Shown here: in pieces, positions 10,744 through 23,042 of the stretch | How the letters are laid out: each line of letters starts with the position of its first letter | How positions within the stretch are numbered: position 1 is the stretch's first letter | Source: Balamuthia mandrillaris | Lineage: Eukaryota > Discosea > Longamoebia > Balamuthiidae | Direction: 5' to 3' | Length of the DNA stretch: 64,000 bases | Assembly: GCA_031835245.1 (NCBI GenBank) | Contig: JAVKOQ010000207.1 | Location: 29,206 to 93,205 of the forward strand | The notes under the pieces: generated by a model | Told to the model about the DNA's origin: nothing | Databases searched by the model: none | Seen by the model: only the letters and a program-made list of their open reading frames with translations | Program-made: the position numbers and the translations under genes

Positions 10744-11369
10744 TATTACCAAGTATGAAATAACCACATCAGCTCCTTCACGTGCGAACAAAACACAAAC
10801 AGCTCGTCCAATGCCGCTATCTCCACCTGTCACCAACGCAACCTTAAAGAGAAGAGTATACGAAACGGCCAGTTTAAACAGAACGAAAGAAACAAAAAAT
10901 TATATAAAAGAAAAACACTCCTTGGCATTGTTTGTTTGGTTCGTTGTGTTCGTTTTTTTTTTTGTGGCAGCAAACCTTATTCTTAAGCTTGTTGGCTCCT
11001 TGATAGGTCGGAAAGGTTGAGTGGGGTCTTGGTTGCATGTTGGCTTCCAGGCCAGGCTTTGGCTGAGTTTGCCTAGCAAACTCGCGTGGCTTTTCCCGCG
11101 TGGTTTCGCCTTCTTCACTTTACCCCATAGCAAAAAAAAGTTTTTAAAAAAAAGGTTCACATAAAATAAAAATAAAAAGAAATACCTTTGCTACGTTGGG
11201 AGCTGAAAACCCTTCTTGAACACGAAGAAGAACATGGGAGCAACATCAAGCCACTGCATGTTGAGGATAGTAGCCTCGATGGATGGTGATGCTGATGAAT
11301 GGCTGTTGCCCTGCTGCACAGCGCTCGATGCCCACGGCGAAAGGAGTTCGATGGAGCAGTTCGTCTCAT
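9938..11369 (-). CDS. Short-chain dehydrogenase/reductase, probable mitochondrial isoform
   Basis: Five exons close in phase: 11369-11186, 11112-10976, 10842-10750, 10650-10530, 10458-9938 (351 residues). SDR motifs: TGGDSGIG (cofactor site), LVNNAA, the serine region INTSS, YTATKG (YxxxK catalytic pair) and a PG motif after the sixth strand (APGPVWTPL). It resembles the YhdF/YhxC-like SDR group, with a '[11 protein letters not shown]' leader before the Rossmann fold. Exon 1 encodes about 61 residues rich in R and S with almost no acidic residues ([15 protein letters not shown], then [12 protein letters not shown]), a classic mitochondrial presequence. The paralogue at 45,076-46,196 lacks this exon. 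Substrate unknown. GA microsatellites in the introns read as CT on the sense strand. Confidence 0.88.
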
Positions 11370-11519
11370 ATCGATGCTCTTTCTGTTTCGATCAGCTTAA
11401 ACAAAGAAAAGAAGAAGAAGGTGAAACAAAAAAAAAGTAGTAAAGCAAAGGATGGTTTAGTTTGATAACTGAATTTCATCCACATTTCAACCGATCGCTT
11501 AAAGTGCAGAGAGAAAAAG

Positions 11520-11584
<65 letters not shown>

Positions 11585-11604
11585 AGGGTGAGAGAGAAGA
11601 GAGG

Positions 11605-13010
11605 CTAGTTGTCTTCTGAGTATTTGATCAAAAAGACCAATTTCACCACCTGCATTCAAAATAAAAAAAAGAACTGATTGGAAGACAAACAAACAAAACA
11701 AGCGGGTGAGTGCGAGTTTACCTCTGCAAAGTCAAGTTCTCCGTTACCATCTTTTTGGTTATCAGTGTCGAGGGCAGGTAAGATAAGAAGGACAAAACGA
11801 AAACACTGAAAATGAAAAAAGAAGAACATACCCATGTCTGTGCTATCAAAAAGCATTTTGGCCGTGTCAATGTCATCATAGTCGGGTTCTAGCTGGCTCA
11901 ACAAAGGTCTGAACTCGTCAAACTCGATTGTTCCATTGTTATCTTCATTGTGTAGAAAACATCAGCCAAAATAAAAATAGAGGGAGGGAGACAGGGAGAA
12001 AAGCGAAAGAGAAACAACGAAAGAGAAGAAAGAGAGAGCTTGCCTTTGTCGTAGTAATTGAAGAGCACGAGACAATACTGAAGGAAGAGAGCAAGCGTTT
12101 GAAACTCAGCCTTCTCAACTTCTCCAGAGTCGTCCTGATCGGCCATCACAAAGAGAGCTTGAACCTGTTTCTTTGAGAACTTGTAGCCCAGTTGTTCCAA
12201 CGCTATTCCTAATTGCTGGTTTGTTTTGAGTTTTGCAATATTCGTGGTTGTAATGTTGGGATGATAGTTGGATAACGAAAGCAGAAAGAAGGGAGAAAGA
12301 GAAGGAAGGTAAGTAAAGAAGGAATGAATGATGGAAGGAAGAACAAAGAGGCAAAGATAGAAAGAAAGAAAGAAGAAAAGAGAAGCAAAGAGTAAATAAA
12401 CCTTGCGATCAAAACTTCCACTCTTATTGTCGTCCAATGCATCAAAAGCCTTTTTCATTTTCGAAATGATCAACTCATAAACAAAAAATGTTTCACGAAA
12501 AGGAGGAGGAGGAGGAGGAGGAGGAGGAGGAGGAGGAAGAGAAGAAGAAGAAGAAGAACAACAACAACAACAACAACAAAACGAGTTTGCTTGCAAACCA
12601 TATCCATAACAACGAGATAACCAAAGAGCGGCAAAAACTCGGAAAACTCAACGGCGCCGTTACCGTTCGCGTCGACCAGCTTCACAAAGATCTTCAACGC
12701 CTTGTCAGTAAAGTTATAGCCCAACGCAGCCAAGCATTCTCCTAACCGCTCCGCCTTGTAAAAAACAAACAAGAATAGTTTGTAAGCATCACAAGAAAAA
12801 AAGCCTAGTAATAAAAAGAAGGAGAGAGAAGAAAAAACAAACGGTAAAACTGCCGGTTCCATCGGTGTCGAAGCGATCAAAGACTTGTTTGACGCGCTGC
12901 TGCAGTTCCGCGGACAGAAACGCCGTCAATTGTGTTTTCTCTTTTTATCACGGTCGGGCAACCAGGGCAACCAAAGCAGGGCATCAAGAGAGAATGAGTG
13001 AGAGAGAGAG

Positions 13011-13044
<34 letters not shown>

Positions 13045-13073
13045 CAGCAAAAAGGCAAGGAAAGCGCACCCAT
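11605..13073 (-). CDS. Six-EF-hand calcium-binding protein (calmodulin/troponin C-like)
   Basis: Eight exons close in phase: 13073-13070, 12940-12843, 12754-12599, 12473-12402, 12215-12044, 11942-11832, 11750-11722, 11649-11605 (228 residues). EF-hand loops in order: DTDGTGSFTAER, DANGNGAVEFSE, DDNKSGSFDRKQ, DQDDSGEVEKAE, DKDNNGTIEFDE, DMDGNGELDFAE. Loops 2, 4, 5 and 6 have the full calcium-ligand set including E12. Loops 1 and 3 lack the glutamate at position 12 and may bind weakly. Odd points: the first coding exon is only ATGG (13073-13070), and intron 5 starts with GC (12043-12042), a GC-AG intron. Two loops are split by introns and become canonical only when spliced, which strongly supports the model. 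Role: calcium sensor or buffer; partners unknown. Confidence 0.85.
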
Positions 13074-13307
13074 GGTAAGCTTTCTTTTCGGCCGCAACGA
13101 TTCCTCTGCTGCTCGTTCAGATCATCTAACCCGATCCGATTGAGTTTAAGAAATATGATTGGTGTCAATCGACACTACAGCGGCCAGAGCAAAAGAGCCA
13201 GAAAAGTTTTGGAAAGAGAACAACAACAGGCAAATCGCGCGCGACACAACCTCTAAAGGACTTTAGCAAACAACCTAACGAAACACCTTGTGTCAAACCA
13301 ACGAACA

Positions 13308-15337
13308 ATGGAAGCAAATGAGCAAGTACAGACCGCCACCAAGCAAGAAGCTAAACCACGTTTCAAAGGTTCAAAGCGTAAATTGCACTCCAGTGACTTG
13401 TCCACTCCTTCAACACCACCGCGGCCCAACAAAAAGACAAGCAAAAGACAAAGAGAAGGAAAAGAAGAGGAGGGAGTGGGACATGAGTTTGTGTCAGTGT
13501 GGGAGCGGTTGCCAAATGAACTTCTGCGCATCATTTTAAACGCGCTGGACCCTTCGTTTGCAGGAATTGCGGCCAGGACCTGCATTGCTTGGTTCTCCTG
13601 CACACCACCTCCGCTTCGAAAGCGGCTTTGCCTTACGGCGGTCTGCAGCTCTGTCCCTCTGTTGCGCTGGGCGGTGGAGGAAAACGGCTACCATCTGGAT
13701 GTAAACAGCTCTGCCCTGATGGCTGCACACAGCAAGCTGGAGGTGCTGCAATGGGCTCGAGAGCGAATGGGCTGCAATGCCCCTGGAGTGAGACCTCTTG
13801 TACCCTTGCTGCTGAGAACGGACGTTTGGAGGTGCTGAAGTGGGCAAGAGCAAATGGATGCCCTTGGGATGAGTATACTTGTGTCTTCGCTGCCAAAGAG
13901 GGCCATATGGAGCTGTTGCAATGGGCAAGAGCACATGGATGCCCTTGGGATGAGCTCACCTGCGCAGCTGCTGCTTATGGAGGACATCTGGCAGTGCTGA
14001 AGTGGGCAAGAGCAAACGGATGCCCTTGGAACGAGGATACTTGCACTCAAGCTGCCCAGGAAGGTCATATGGAGCTGCTGCAATGGGCTCGTTCCAATGG
14101 GTGTCTATGGGGGACTGATACTTTCACTGCAGCAGCCTCGCGGGGATGCTTTGAGGTACTAGGATGGCTGAGTGCAAACGAATGCCCTTGGAACATCCTT
14201 ACTTGCTCCAGAGCCGCTGAAAGGGGACATTTAGAGGTGCTGAAATGGCTGAGAGCAAACGGATGCCCTTGGGATAAGCGCGAAATTCTCCTCGTGGCCA
14301 AGGTCACGGGGCACAACGAAATGAAGAAATGGGTTCAATGCGCAATAGCATTACGCAGCGCGAAGCCCGAAAAAACAGAAAAAGAAACTGTGCGCTGGCA
14401 TTGTAGCCTGCTGCAAAGCAAAAAAAAAATGCGGAGAGCAAATGAAACCAAGTGTTTAGTAGTTGGTGATGCTGGCGTTGGCAAGACTTGTTTGCTTGCT
14501 CGGTATTCATGGCTTTTGTTATTGTTCTTGTTTGGTTGCAAGGTTTTTGATGTGGCCAAGGTTTGTGCAGAACCGCTTTCCAACAGACTACATACCGACT
14601 GTGTATGACAACTACGAGAACTATGTTCTAGCAGAGGACGGCCAACAGCATGTTTTGCTTTCAGTGTGGGACACACGCCGCTTTTTTGGTTCGAAAAGTG
14701 TTATTTTCAAACGTTACTTGTTGCTTCTGCTGGTTTTCTCTAATGTTCTTGTTCTTTTTTTCTGTACTCTTCTTTATTCTTTCGTTTTATGTCGTTTTCT
14801 TCGTGTACATCCCGTAGATGAAGAGTCAATGAAGTACCGGTGTGGAGGAGCACACAGTGCCAACCGAGTTGACGTCTTTCTTGCTTGCTTTTCTGTGGCA
14901 ACGAAATCGTCTTTCGCGAGCCTCAGCCACACATGGATACCAAACGTTTCTTATCCTTCTGTATTAATTTTTTGCTCTTTCTGTGCTACCACACTAATAA
15001 AACTTTCTTCTACAAACTGCTTCTGTTTGTGGTGGTTTAGGTGATGAAACACTATCCAGAAGCTAGCATTGTGTTGGTAGGCACAAAGATGGATCTTCGC
15101 GACGAGAGGGACTCCGGCAAAGACGACGATGACCAAGAATTCATCTCAAAAGACACAGTCATCCAAACGTTTCTCCAACACAAGAAAAGCAAAAAGACGA
15201 ACTACTGTCGCTACGTCGAATGCAGTGCCTTAACGGGAGAAGGAGTCCAGCCAGTCTTTGCTACAGTGGCTTCCGTTGCATACCAAAGAAGCATGAGACC
15301 GGGCAGCGAAAGGAACGCCAAGTGCACGCTGCAGTAG
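13308..15337 (+). CDS. F-box/ankyrin-like repeats fused to a Rho-like GTPase, with an apparent frame break
   Basis: ATG 13308 opens a basic leader, an F-box-like segment (WERLPNELLRIILNAL, AARTC) and about eight 27-residue ankyrin-like repeats. The frame shifts by +2 near 13,758-13,775, where an extra 'GA' (CGAGAGCG) would explain it; downstream repeats then run cleanly. No stop separates the repeats from a GTPase domain: P-loop GDAGVGKTCLL, then spliced exons 14561-14688, 14818-14945 and 15041-15337 giving FVQNRFPTDYIPTVYDNY (switch I), WDTRRFF, DVFLACFSV, VLVGTKMDLRDER, YVECSALTGEG and a C-terminal CTLQ. Exon 1 ends at 14502. CTLQ looks like a CaaX prenylation box. Switch II lacks DTAGQ, so intrinsic GTP hydrolysis should be weak, as in Rnd-type Rho proteins. 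Alternatively, a separate GTPase gene begins at ATG 14429. Confidence 0.65.
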
Positions 15338-15586
15338 CGCCTCCGCTCTACCAATAGAAAATCATAGATCGATCGAATCGAACCAATCAATGAGACAGAA
15401 GTCAAACGACGAATGAAAATAGACTACAAATAACTTTCCGTTAATTTTCTATTTGTTTTCTTGCCACTTTCATTGTTCTTTATTTTTATTTTTTTTTCGG
15501 CTTTCTATTTGCCTCTCCTTTCGTTCACATATACTGCAAACAACCGTTCTAACACACAGAGAAAGAGCAACCGAAAGAACCTCGCC

Positions 15587-15932
15587 ATGTCGAACAACAC
15601 AGTCACTCCGAAGAAAGGCACAAAGCTGCCGCCCAAGGCACACGGGCAACATCAGGACGAGAGCGGCAAGTTCGTTATAGACGAACCTGCTCCCGAAATG
15701 AGCGTTGGAGAGGAACGGTGGTTCAAAGGTGGGGTTTTTTCACATTTTGCCGAACTACATTCCTTTACGCTCTCCTGTCCTAAACTTTGCTATCACTCAA
15801 ACTTTAGGCAAAGACATCCCAGTGACTAAGAAAGCAGCCAGAAAGCAGCAGTCCCTCTCTGACAAAAAAGTGTCCGACCCCGATAAGAAAAGGGCCATGA
15901 TGTCCGAGGCCGGGCACCCCGCCAAAGAATAA
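15587..15932 (+). CDS. Small hydrophilic protein of unknown function
   Basis: Two exons close in phase 1: 15587-15728 and 15808-15932 (88 residues). The protein is charged and low in hydrophobics, with K-rich ends (SNNTVTPKKGTKLPPKAHG; KRAMMSEAGHPAKE). No domain recognised. The ATG sits in GCCATGT 250 bases after the Rho-like gene. The high charge and small size recall stress or nucleic-acid-binding proteins, but this is only an impression. Confidence 0.55.
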
Positions 15933-16257
15933 AACCAACAGTGGGGCCAACAAGGCCTTTTCCATCCAATCAATAATCAAAATGAACTTTAAATATTTTC
16001 CGCTATTACCTCTAACAAATCAAACGAATTGATTTTGGGTTTGAAAAGGGATTGGTTATCTTTATCATGTCGTCCTGAAATTTGATGAATTAACCAACTG
16101 CTATTATTATTTTTATCCTATTCGAATAAATCGGAGCGCGCTGCGTTCTTCGGACCCAATATTTGCTGTAACGCGTGCAACAAACAGAAAAGAGAAAAGA
16201 GAGAGAGCAAAAAAAAAATTCGCCCGCGAAGAATAGTATCATATATATACAAAAAGG

Positions 16258-19200
16258 ATGCACCGAGGAGCTTGGAACAGGCCTCTATATGGGGCCAACC
16301 ATTACATCCAAAATGCACAGCCGCAGCAGCAACCAAGAGTGCCGCCTCCCATCCCCGCAAGAAGAGGGCGCATGCGACGCTCCCTCTCGTTGACGGCCAT
16401 ACCCGACCTCCGTAATGCTGTCGACACCATGCTCTCCTCCCAGGCCAACGGCGCCTTGAGCAACACCGCAACCCACTCCAAGCAGCAAGCCCAAGCGGCT
16501 GCCTCTCCAGTCCAAACCATTCGTAGCAAAAACGCCACAAATACGGCCAAAGTGGTTTCTTCTTCCTCCTCTTCTCCTTCTTCCTCACCCACCACAACCT
16601 CCACGACCACAAATGGCTCCCCTCCACCAACCATTACTTCCTCTCCTCTTTCTCCTCCAGTGCCGAAACGACCACCCCGACCGGTTTCTCGAAGACAACC
16701 CTCTGCTTCCTCTCCTTCTTCTCCTTCGTTTCCCTCCGCATCCTCCTCTTCGTCTTCTTCTGTTCCTTCAATGAACGCTCCTTCCGCTCCTGCTACTTCA
16801 CCTTCCACAGCTACAGCAAATAGAGGAAGAGGAGGAGCCACTGCAAGAGGCAAGTTATGGCGCGGAAGAGGAGGGCTTGCCTCTCCTTCTTCCTATGCTC
16901 CTCCTCCCGCTACTGCTCCTGCTGCTCTCTCTTCTCCTCAGAATACTTCTTCCTCCACTTCCACTTCCTATTTGGTAGTTCCTTCTGCATTGACCCAATT
17001 GAGTGACGCGTTAGAGGAGAAGGAGGAGAAGGAGGAGAAAGACCTGACAGCAACACCAACTTCATCTTTGTGGCCAACGACACCGTCGCGTTCGAGCATG
17101 ACCAACAAGCAGTCCATTTATTCACCGATTGCTTCCGAACCTACTTCTGTCAGACAAGTGGACTTGGCTGACCCTTGCATGTTCCTTTGTTGGGTTTGTT
17201 CTCTCTTCTCTCTTCTTGTTCTTCTCCTTCTCCTTCTGCTTTTGATCTATTCTTCTTGTTCTTCTTCTTCTTGTTCTTCTTCTGCTTCTCCTTCTGCTTC
17301 TGCTTCTTCTTGTTCTTGTTCTTCTTCTTGTTCTTCTTGTTCTTCTTGTTCTTCTTCTTGTTCTTCTTCTTCTTCTCTTCTTTTCTTGTTCTCTCTTCTC
17401 GTTTCTTTGCGCAAATTTTGACTTGTTTGAAAACAAAAACAAAAAAAAAACAGAAATGGGGAAGAGGAGTGTATAGAGGCCATAGAGGCACTAAAATCAA
17501 AAAGTTTAAAGAGAAAGAGCAGTGCCTGCTATTCCTGGATGGAACCGGCATTCACATTCTTAACCATGACTCTGGGGTACCGGTTTCCTTCTTCTTTTAA
17601 GTCCTCACTACTCTCTTTCCCTATTTTCCCACCCTACTTCTTGTGCCTCTCCTCTCTCTCTTTCTCTCTCTTTCTATGTTTCTTATATCGTTCTTTGGTG
17701 GAACAAATAGGAGACAGAGCAGTATTTTTCCTTTGCACAGATAAAGAATTGGGCGTACAGCACCGAAATCTTTTCCTTCATTTGCGCAGAAGAAGGGGCG
17801 GAGAGTCAGGATGAACTCTTGGCTTACGACTTTAAAACTAACAAGGTTCATTTCTTTCTCCTATCGAGCTTCTTTGCTTCTTTGCCTTCGTTGCTTCTTT
17901 CTTCTTTCTGCTTTCATCTTGCTCATTTTCTTCATTGTCTTTAAACAACAGGCATTTGATATCTACGAAAAGCTGGCCTATCAAAAAGCGCAGAAGCTGC
18001 GAGAGATTTACAAGTCAAAGTCATCCTCCTCCTCTACTTCCCCCTCATCTCCTTCTATCTATCGACCGATTCGAGTTTCTACCACTCCTTCTCCTTCCGC
18101 TTCTCCAACCAAAGCTAATGTTGATGCTCCTTCTTCCACATCTTCTACTGGCAGACTTGCAACCCTTTCTAAGGCTTCATCCATCGGAAGTATGTCCCGC
18201 CTCATCCCATCCACAATAACAAAATCCGAGACTGCAACAACCAACACTTCCGAAGAAAGGAGACGAAGAAGAACCGAACAAGAAGAACACAGAAGAGGCA
18301 GAGACAAGCATCGCAACAACAACGACCACAAACACAAAAAACGGAGCAAGTCAGCAGATCAGGTGAAGCATCGCAACACAATACGAAGAGAACAACATCA
18401 ACAACAGCATCAGCAACAACGTCAACATCATCGCAAAACTCAAAAGAGCTATCTACCTTCCAGAAATAACAAGACTCAACACCCCCCATCTTCCGTTGCT
18501 ACCCCGTTAACTTCTGTTGGAGTGAAGTCCACGGATGCTCTTCGCACCATTCGACTCCATAACAAAAATGACAACAACTCGACAACACCGACATCGTCCC
18601 CAACTGCTTCCCCTTCAAAACTTCGTAGAAGAGCCCCGTCTGCCGATACCGTTAATCAAAACAACAATATCAGTAATGTGAAGGACGAGATGGAGAAGAG
18701 AAGTTCGTATGGTGCTACCATGAAGAGAAGTTATAGCAGTAGGCCACAAGTGACAGCTCCGATACACGCCATTCATAAACTCCACATCAGCCCGGCACAA
18801 GCCAGAGAAGGGTATGCCACTCTCAAAGAACACATGCAACAACAACCCGAATATTCAGATGCTTCTTCTTCCGCTTCGAGCGGAGAGAGTTATACTTCGC
18901 ACTATTCCTCCTCTTCTTCAATGTTGGTACCGTCATCATCTACACTCCGTTCTAGAAAACAGCAGCAGAAACAACAACAACAAGAAAGAGAACCACAACA
19001 GCAAGCTCAACATAATAGTACCAAAGATGAACCACAAAAGCAAGAAAGTAGCGGCGTTACTATCGATCTTTCTTTCAACAAAACAGTTCATGTGAATAAG
19101 GATGAAGCAGTAGATAGAATCAACAACGAAGAATCGGCTGCAAACGCTGAGCAGCAACAAAAAGAAAAGGAAAAGGAGGAAAGAGAGGAAGAAAAAGACT

Positions 19201-21093
19201 CAACTTCACCACGGGAGAAAAAGACGCCTCCGGTAGTTCCTCCTCGTCATCACGATGCCGCTGCTGCATTGAGTAAATCTTCCTCCTCCGTCACCACTGC
19301 TTCGCTCTCCAAAGCAACTGGTTCACAGATTACTCCTTCTACTTCTGCTCAAAACGTTTCTGTTGGTGGAAGTCTTAGTCTTGGACCAAAAAGTGGGAAG
19401 AAAGCTCTACTACAACGAAAAGAGAGCTCAGAGAATGTTGCTGGCTCCCAAATGACAGCTCGTTCTGGAAAGAAACGAATGGCTGTTGTGAACGAGCTTG
19501 TTACCACCGAACGAGACTATAACAGAGACCTTGATATTATGGTTGATGTAAGTTACTTCCTTTCATTCTTCTGTTTTTCTCTTCCACTTTTTTTTTTTTT
19601 TCCGTTTACGTACTTTTTTTATTCCTCTATGTAAGTAATGTTATTTATTTATTGTTTTTGTTTGCTCAGATATATATGAAGACGATGAAAGAGTCAGGGA
19701 TTGTCAGCTCCGTGGATTTGCTAATTATCTTTAGTAATGTCGACCAGTTAAGGAACCTCAACAAAGCACTTCTGAGCAGCTTAGACGGATTGCAGGAAAC
19801 GCCTATCGAGCAACAAGATGTTGGAAAGCGGTTCCTCGACTTTGTACAAATCCCAATCCTCTTTCTTTCCTCATCTACTCTTTTGTTCTTGTTTGCAAGA
19901 ACCAAAACCTGACACAATATTTTTTAACCATCTATCAAGATTGCTTTCTTGAAGTTGTACACTCAGTATTGCAGTAACCAGACTCGAGCTCAGTTACGGC
20001 TGCAAGAATTAAAGCGAGAGAAACAGGACCTAATTGTGTTGCTGGAAGGCATTCGCCAAAGACCGGAATGCAATCGCCTTGACCTTCAAAGCTACCTCAT
20101 TAAGCCTCTGCAGCGTGTCACCAAATATCCTCTTTTGTTCCGGGTTAGTCCTTCTTCTTTCTCCTTTGCTAAAGCATGAAACGGAAAAAATACAGCGATA
20201 AAGAGATAAAGAGAAGATGCGTGCTTATTATTTGTACGAAAAACAGGAATTATTGAAAATAACCCCAGAGTGGCATGAAGACTGGAAGTCATTGAACGAG
20301 TGCTACAACAATCTTTTGGAAGTGGTTGAAGTTTTGGATCAACAGAAGCTCGAGTCTGAGAACTTGGTCAAAATGATGCAGCTCCAACAGAAATTTGAGA
20401 GCTCTAAAGTATGTTCTTCATCTCTTTCTCTTGTCCCCTCTTCTGTCTTTCTCCTGTTTTCTTTGTTCTTGCTCCTGTGACTTATCTTAGTTATTACTTC
20501 ATAAAAAGCAACCGTTGAAATTGGTGGAGGCATCTCGCAAGTATATCACAGAAGGAAACTTTAGAAAAGTGCTTAAAGGCAACTCGTTGATTCCTAATTG
20601 CACTGTAATTCTATTCAACGACAGCCTTCTTCTGGCGGTAAAGAAGCTCTCTAAAAAACAAGACAAAGAGGAGAGATACATTGCAAAGAGCGACAGAATT
20701 CCTTTATATGGAGTTCTTGTCTGGGATGAAAGAAACTACGCTCGTACGTTCTCGTTTTCCTCCTTCCTCCTCCTCTTTTTTTACTTCTAGAATACTTACA
20801 TCCACGTTGTTTTGCTTTGCTTTGAAAAACAAAAGAGGAATTCGGGTTTTCGGTGGTGAACAGGGAAGTGAACCAAGAAAAGATAACCATATTCGCGGCA
20901 TCGCAGACAGAGAAGGAAGAATGGGTAGATCTCATTAACGCCACGTTGGCCAGTCTTCCAAACGCTCTCAAATCGCAGCAAGGTGTTGCTGTCGGTGCGT
21001 ACAATTCTCTTTCATTTTTACTTTCTTTCGCTTCTGGGTTCTAAGTGATGATTTTCTTTTCTTCCAACAGAAAAATTCAGCAGAACGAAATGA
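16258..21093 (+). CDS. RhoGEF with PTB-like, DH and PH domains
   Basis: Ten exons close in phase: 16258-17193, 17454-17576, 17711-17845, 17952-19547, 19670-19843, 19940-20143, 20247-20408, 20491-20743, 20836-20994, 21071-21093 (1254 residues). Residues 1-310 are low complexity (P/S/T). Residues about 312-425 look like a PTB/FERM-C fold: GRGVYRGHRGTKIKKFK, LLFLDGTGIHILN, IKNWAYSTEIFSF, DELLAYDFKTNKAFDIY. A 480-residue S/Q/H/K-rich linker precedes the DH domain (VVNELVTTERDYNRDL; NRLDLQSYLIKPLQRVTKYP, the DH signature helix) and a PH domain (ITEGNFRKVLKG, VILFNDSLLLAVKK, EKEEWVDLINATL). It should load GTP onto Rho-family proteins. The acceptors of exons 3 and 8 have alternatives (17741, 20509). 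Its 3' end is 40 bases from a convergent gene. Confidence 0.88.
17200..17400 (+). repeat. TTC/TTG-rich simple repeat in RhoGEF intron 1
   Basis: Runs of CTTCTTGTT units fill the intron 17194-17453. On the minus strand they create spurious K/E/R open frames. Confidence 0.85.
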
Positions 21094-21133
21094 ACGAACC
21101 AGTGGTTCTTTTTCTTTATATTTGTTGTTTATT

Positions 21134-22786
21134 CTAACCTGAATTTGTATTTTGTACAAAACTTTCTGTGTTTCTTGCTATCTCTTCTTCCACTTCTTCC
21201 TCTTCTTCCTCTTCTTCATCTTCCTCCTCCTCCTCTTCCTCTTCTCCTTCATCTTCATCTTCTTCTGGTGAAGATCTACTCCGCTCTTTATTTCCTTCTT
21301 GTTGTTGTTGTTCTAATTGTTGTTGATAAGAAGCCGAAGATGACACCCATTCTTCTTGCCGTTCTCGAAGCGCTTTCAAGTCATTTGTGAGCTGTGCCGC
21401 CACCAAAACGAGTTGATCCAAAACCAAGAGACCGTTGTTCTGCGCACGCGCCATTCTCTCTTGTTCTCTCTGCATCCTCAGCTCCTTTTTCAGCTCTCTC
21501 ACCTGTTTCTTTGCCCGCTCGTACTTGCGTTGAAGCGCTTGCAAGTCATAAGCCATCATTTCGAGTTGTTGCTGTTCGAGAGTAGAAGTGGAAGAGGCTC
21601 TTCGACTGTTTGCCGTTGAAGACGATCCATTTCTGGAATGAGGAGAAAGAAGAACAAAATGTTGATGTTCAGGAGCATCGGCAACGAAACGAGAGACGAG
21701 AACCTGTTCGGAAGTGATGTCGCCGCGGGAATGACGTTTGAGATGTTGCTGGCGAAGGATGATGTTGTCCTTGTTGTCCTTGTCTTTCCGTTTTTTCTTT
21801 TTCCGCTCTTTTCGTTTTCTTTGCGGTGAAGACGACGAGGAATGTTTCGTCCCTCTATCGTGTGGCGATGCAACGACAACAGATTCTTCGTTTTTGTGAT
21901 GAGAAGACTTTTCCTTCATCTTATGGCGAGTGTTATGTCGACCACTGTTCGATCGACTACTGCCACTGCTTCCTCCACTGCTTTTACTCTCTTTCTTTGA
22001 CGATGAAGAGTGAGGACGGGACGAACGTTTTATCTTTGAGCTTGCAATCACTTGATGACTCTTTGGCGAGAGAACGAAAGAAACGGAATGATTGTTTTCG
22101 TAAGCAGAAGTTCGAGGAGAAGGTTTTGGACTTGGCTTTGGACTTGAGTTTCTGCTGTTGTGACTTGAAGAATGTCTCTTTCTACTATTGTTCGAAGAAG
22201 GGGATGTGATGTCATTGTTTCGATCTTCGGAGGAAGAAGACGATGGAAGCCTGTGGGGAGAGAGAGAAGCAGAAGAGTTATCGTTCCCATTCGTGGAACC
22301 ACGCATCAAACGAGGAGAAGAGGCGCTGTGTCGTTTCTTTTGCAGAACCGAACGAAAGTTCATCAGCCCGTTTGTGCCAACTTCAAGGCCAGGCTCTTTG
22401 TCCGTCGGACTGTGATGATTATGCCGACGAGAAGGAGAAGAGGAGGAAGAGGAGCGTTTCTCGTTGTCTGCTTTACTGATGGAGTTCTTTCTTTCTCTAT
22501 CGTTGTCTTTTGTTGCAGAAGAGGAGGAGGAGTTGGAACGACGGGAGCGAGACGAGGACGGAGGAACAGAGGTTGCTCCTCCTTTAAGTACTTCCGCTTC
22601 ATTGATAAGGCCATTGTCTACGGAAGGGGAAGTGCTAGAACTGATCTGAACCTCACTAGCCGCTCCTGTTAATGTTACTGGCGGAGCTGTTAACATGGCC
22701 GCCCTTGCTTCATCTATTTCGTGTTGAGCTTGGAGTAATGCATCTATTTGGTCCCTATTGTATTGTGTTGGTATGTGTGAATTAAC

Positions 22787-22833
<47 letters not shown>

Positions 22834-23005
22834 AACACTTCAACTAAATAGAAAAGAGTTAATAAGTATATAGACGAATAACCATATTTCATGAAAGCCT
22901 TCAGCGGAATAGAATTGAAGAGACATGAAACGTTTTGTATCCGAGCCGAACCAAAACAACGCATACGCCTTTGCACATTCTTTTCAAGCACAACATTAGA
23001 AAGCA

Positions 23006-23042
<37 letters not shown>

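Noticed and set aside
17122-17551. K/E/R-rich minus-strand frames
   Set aside because: Shadow of the TTC/TTG repeat in the RhoGEF intron.
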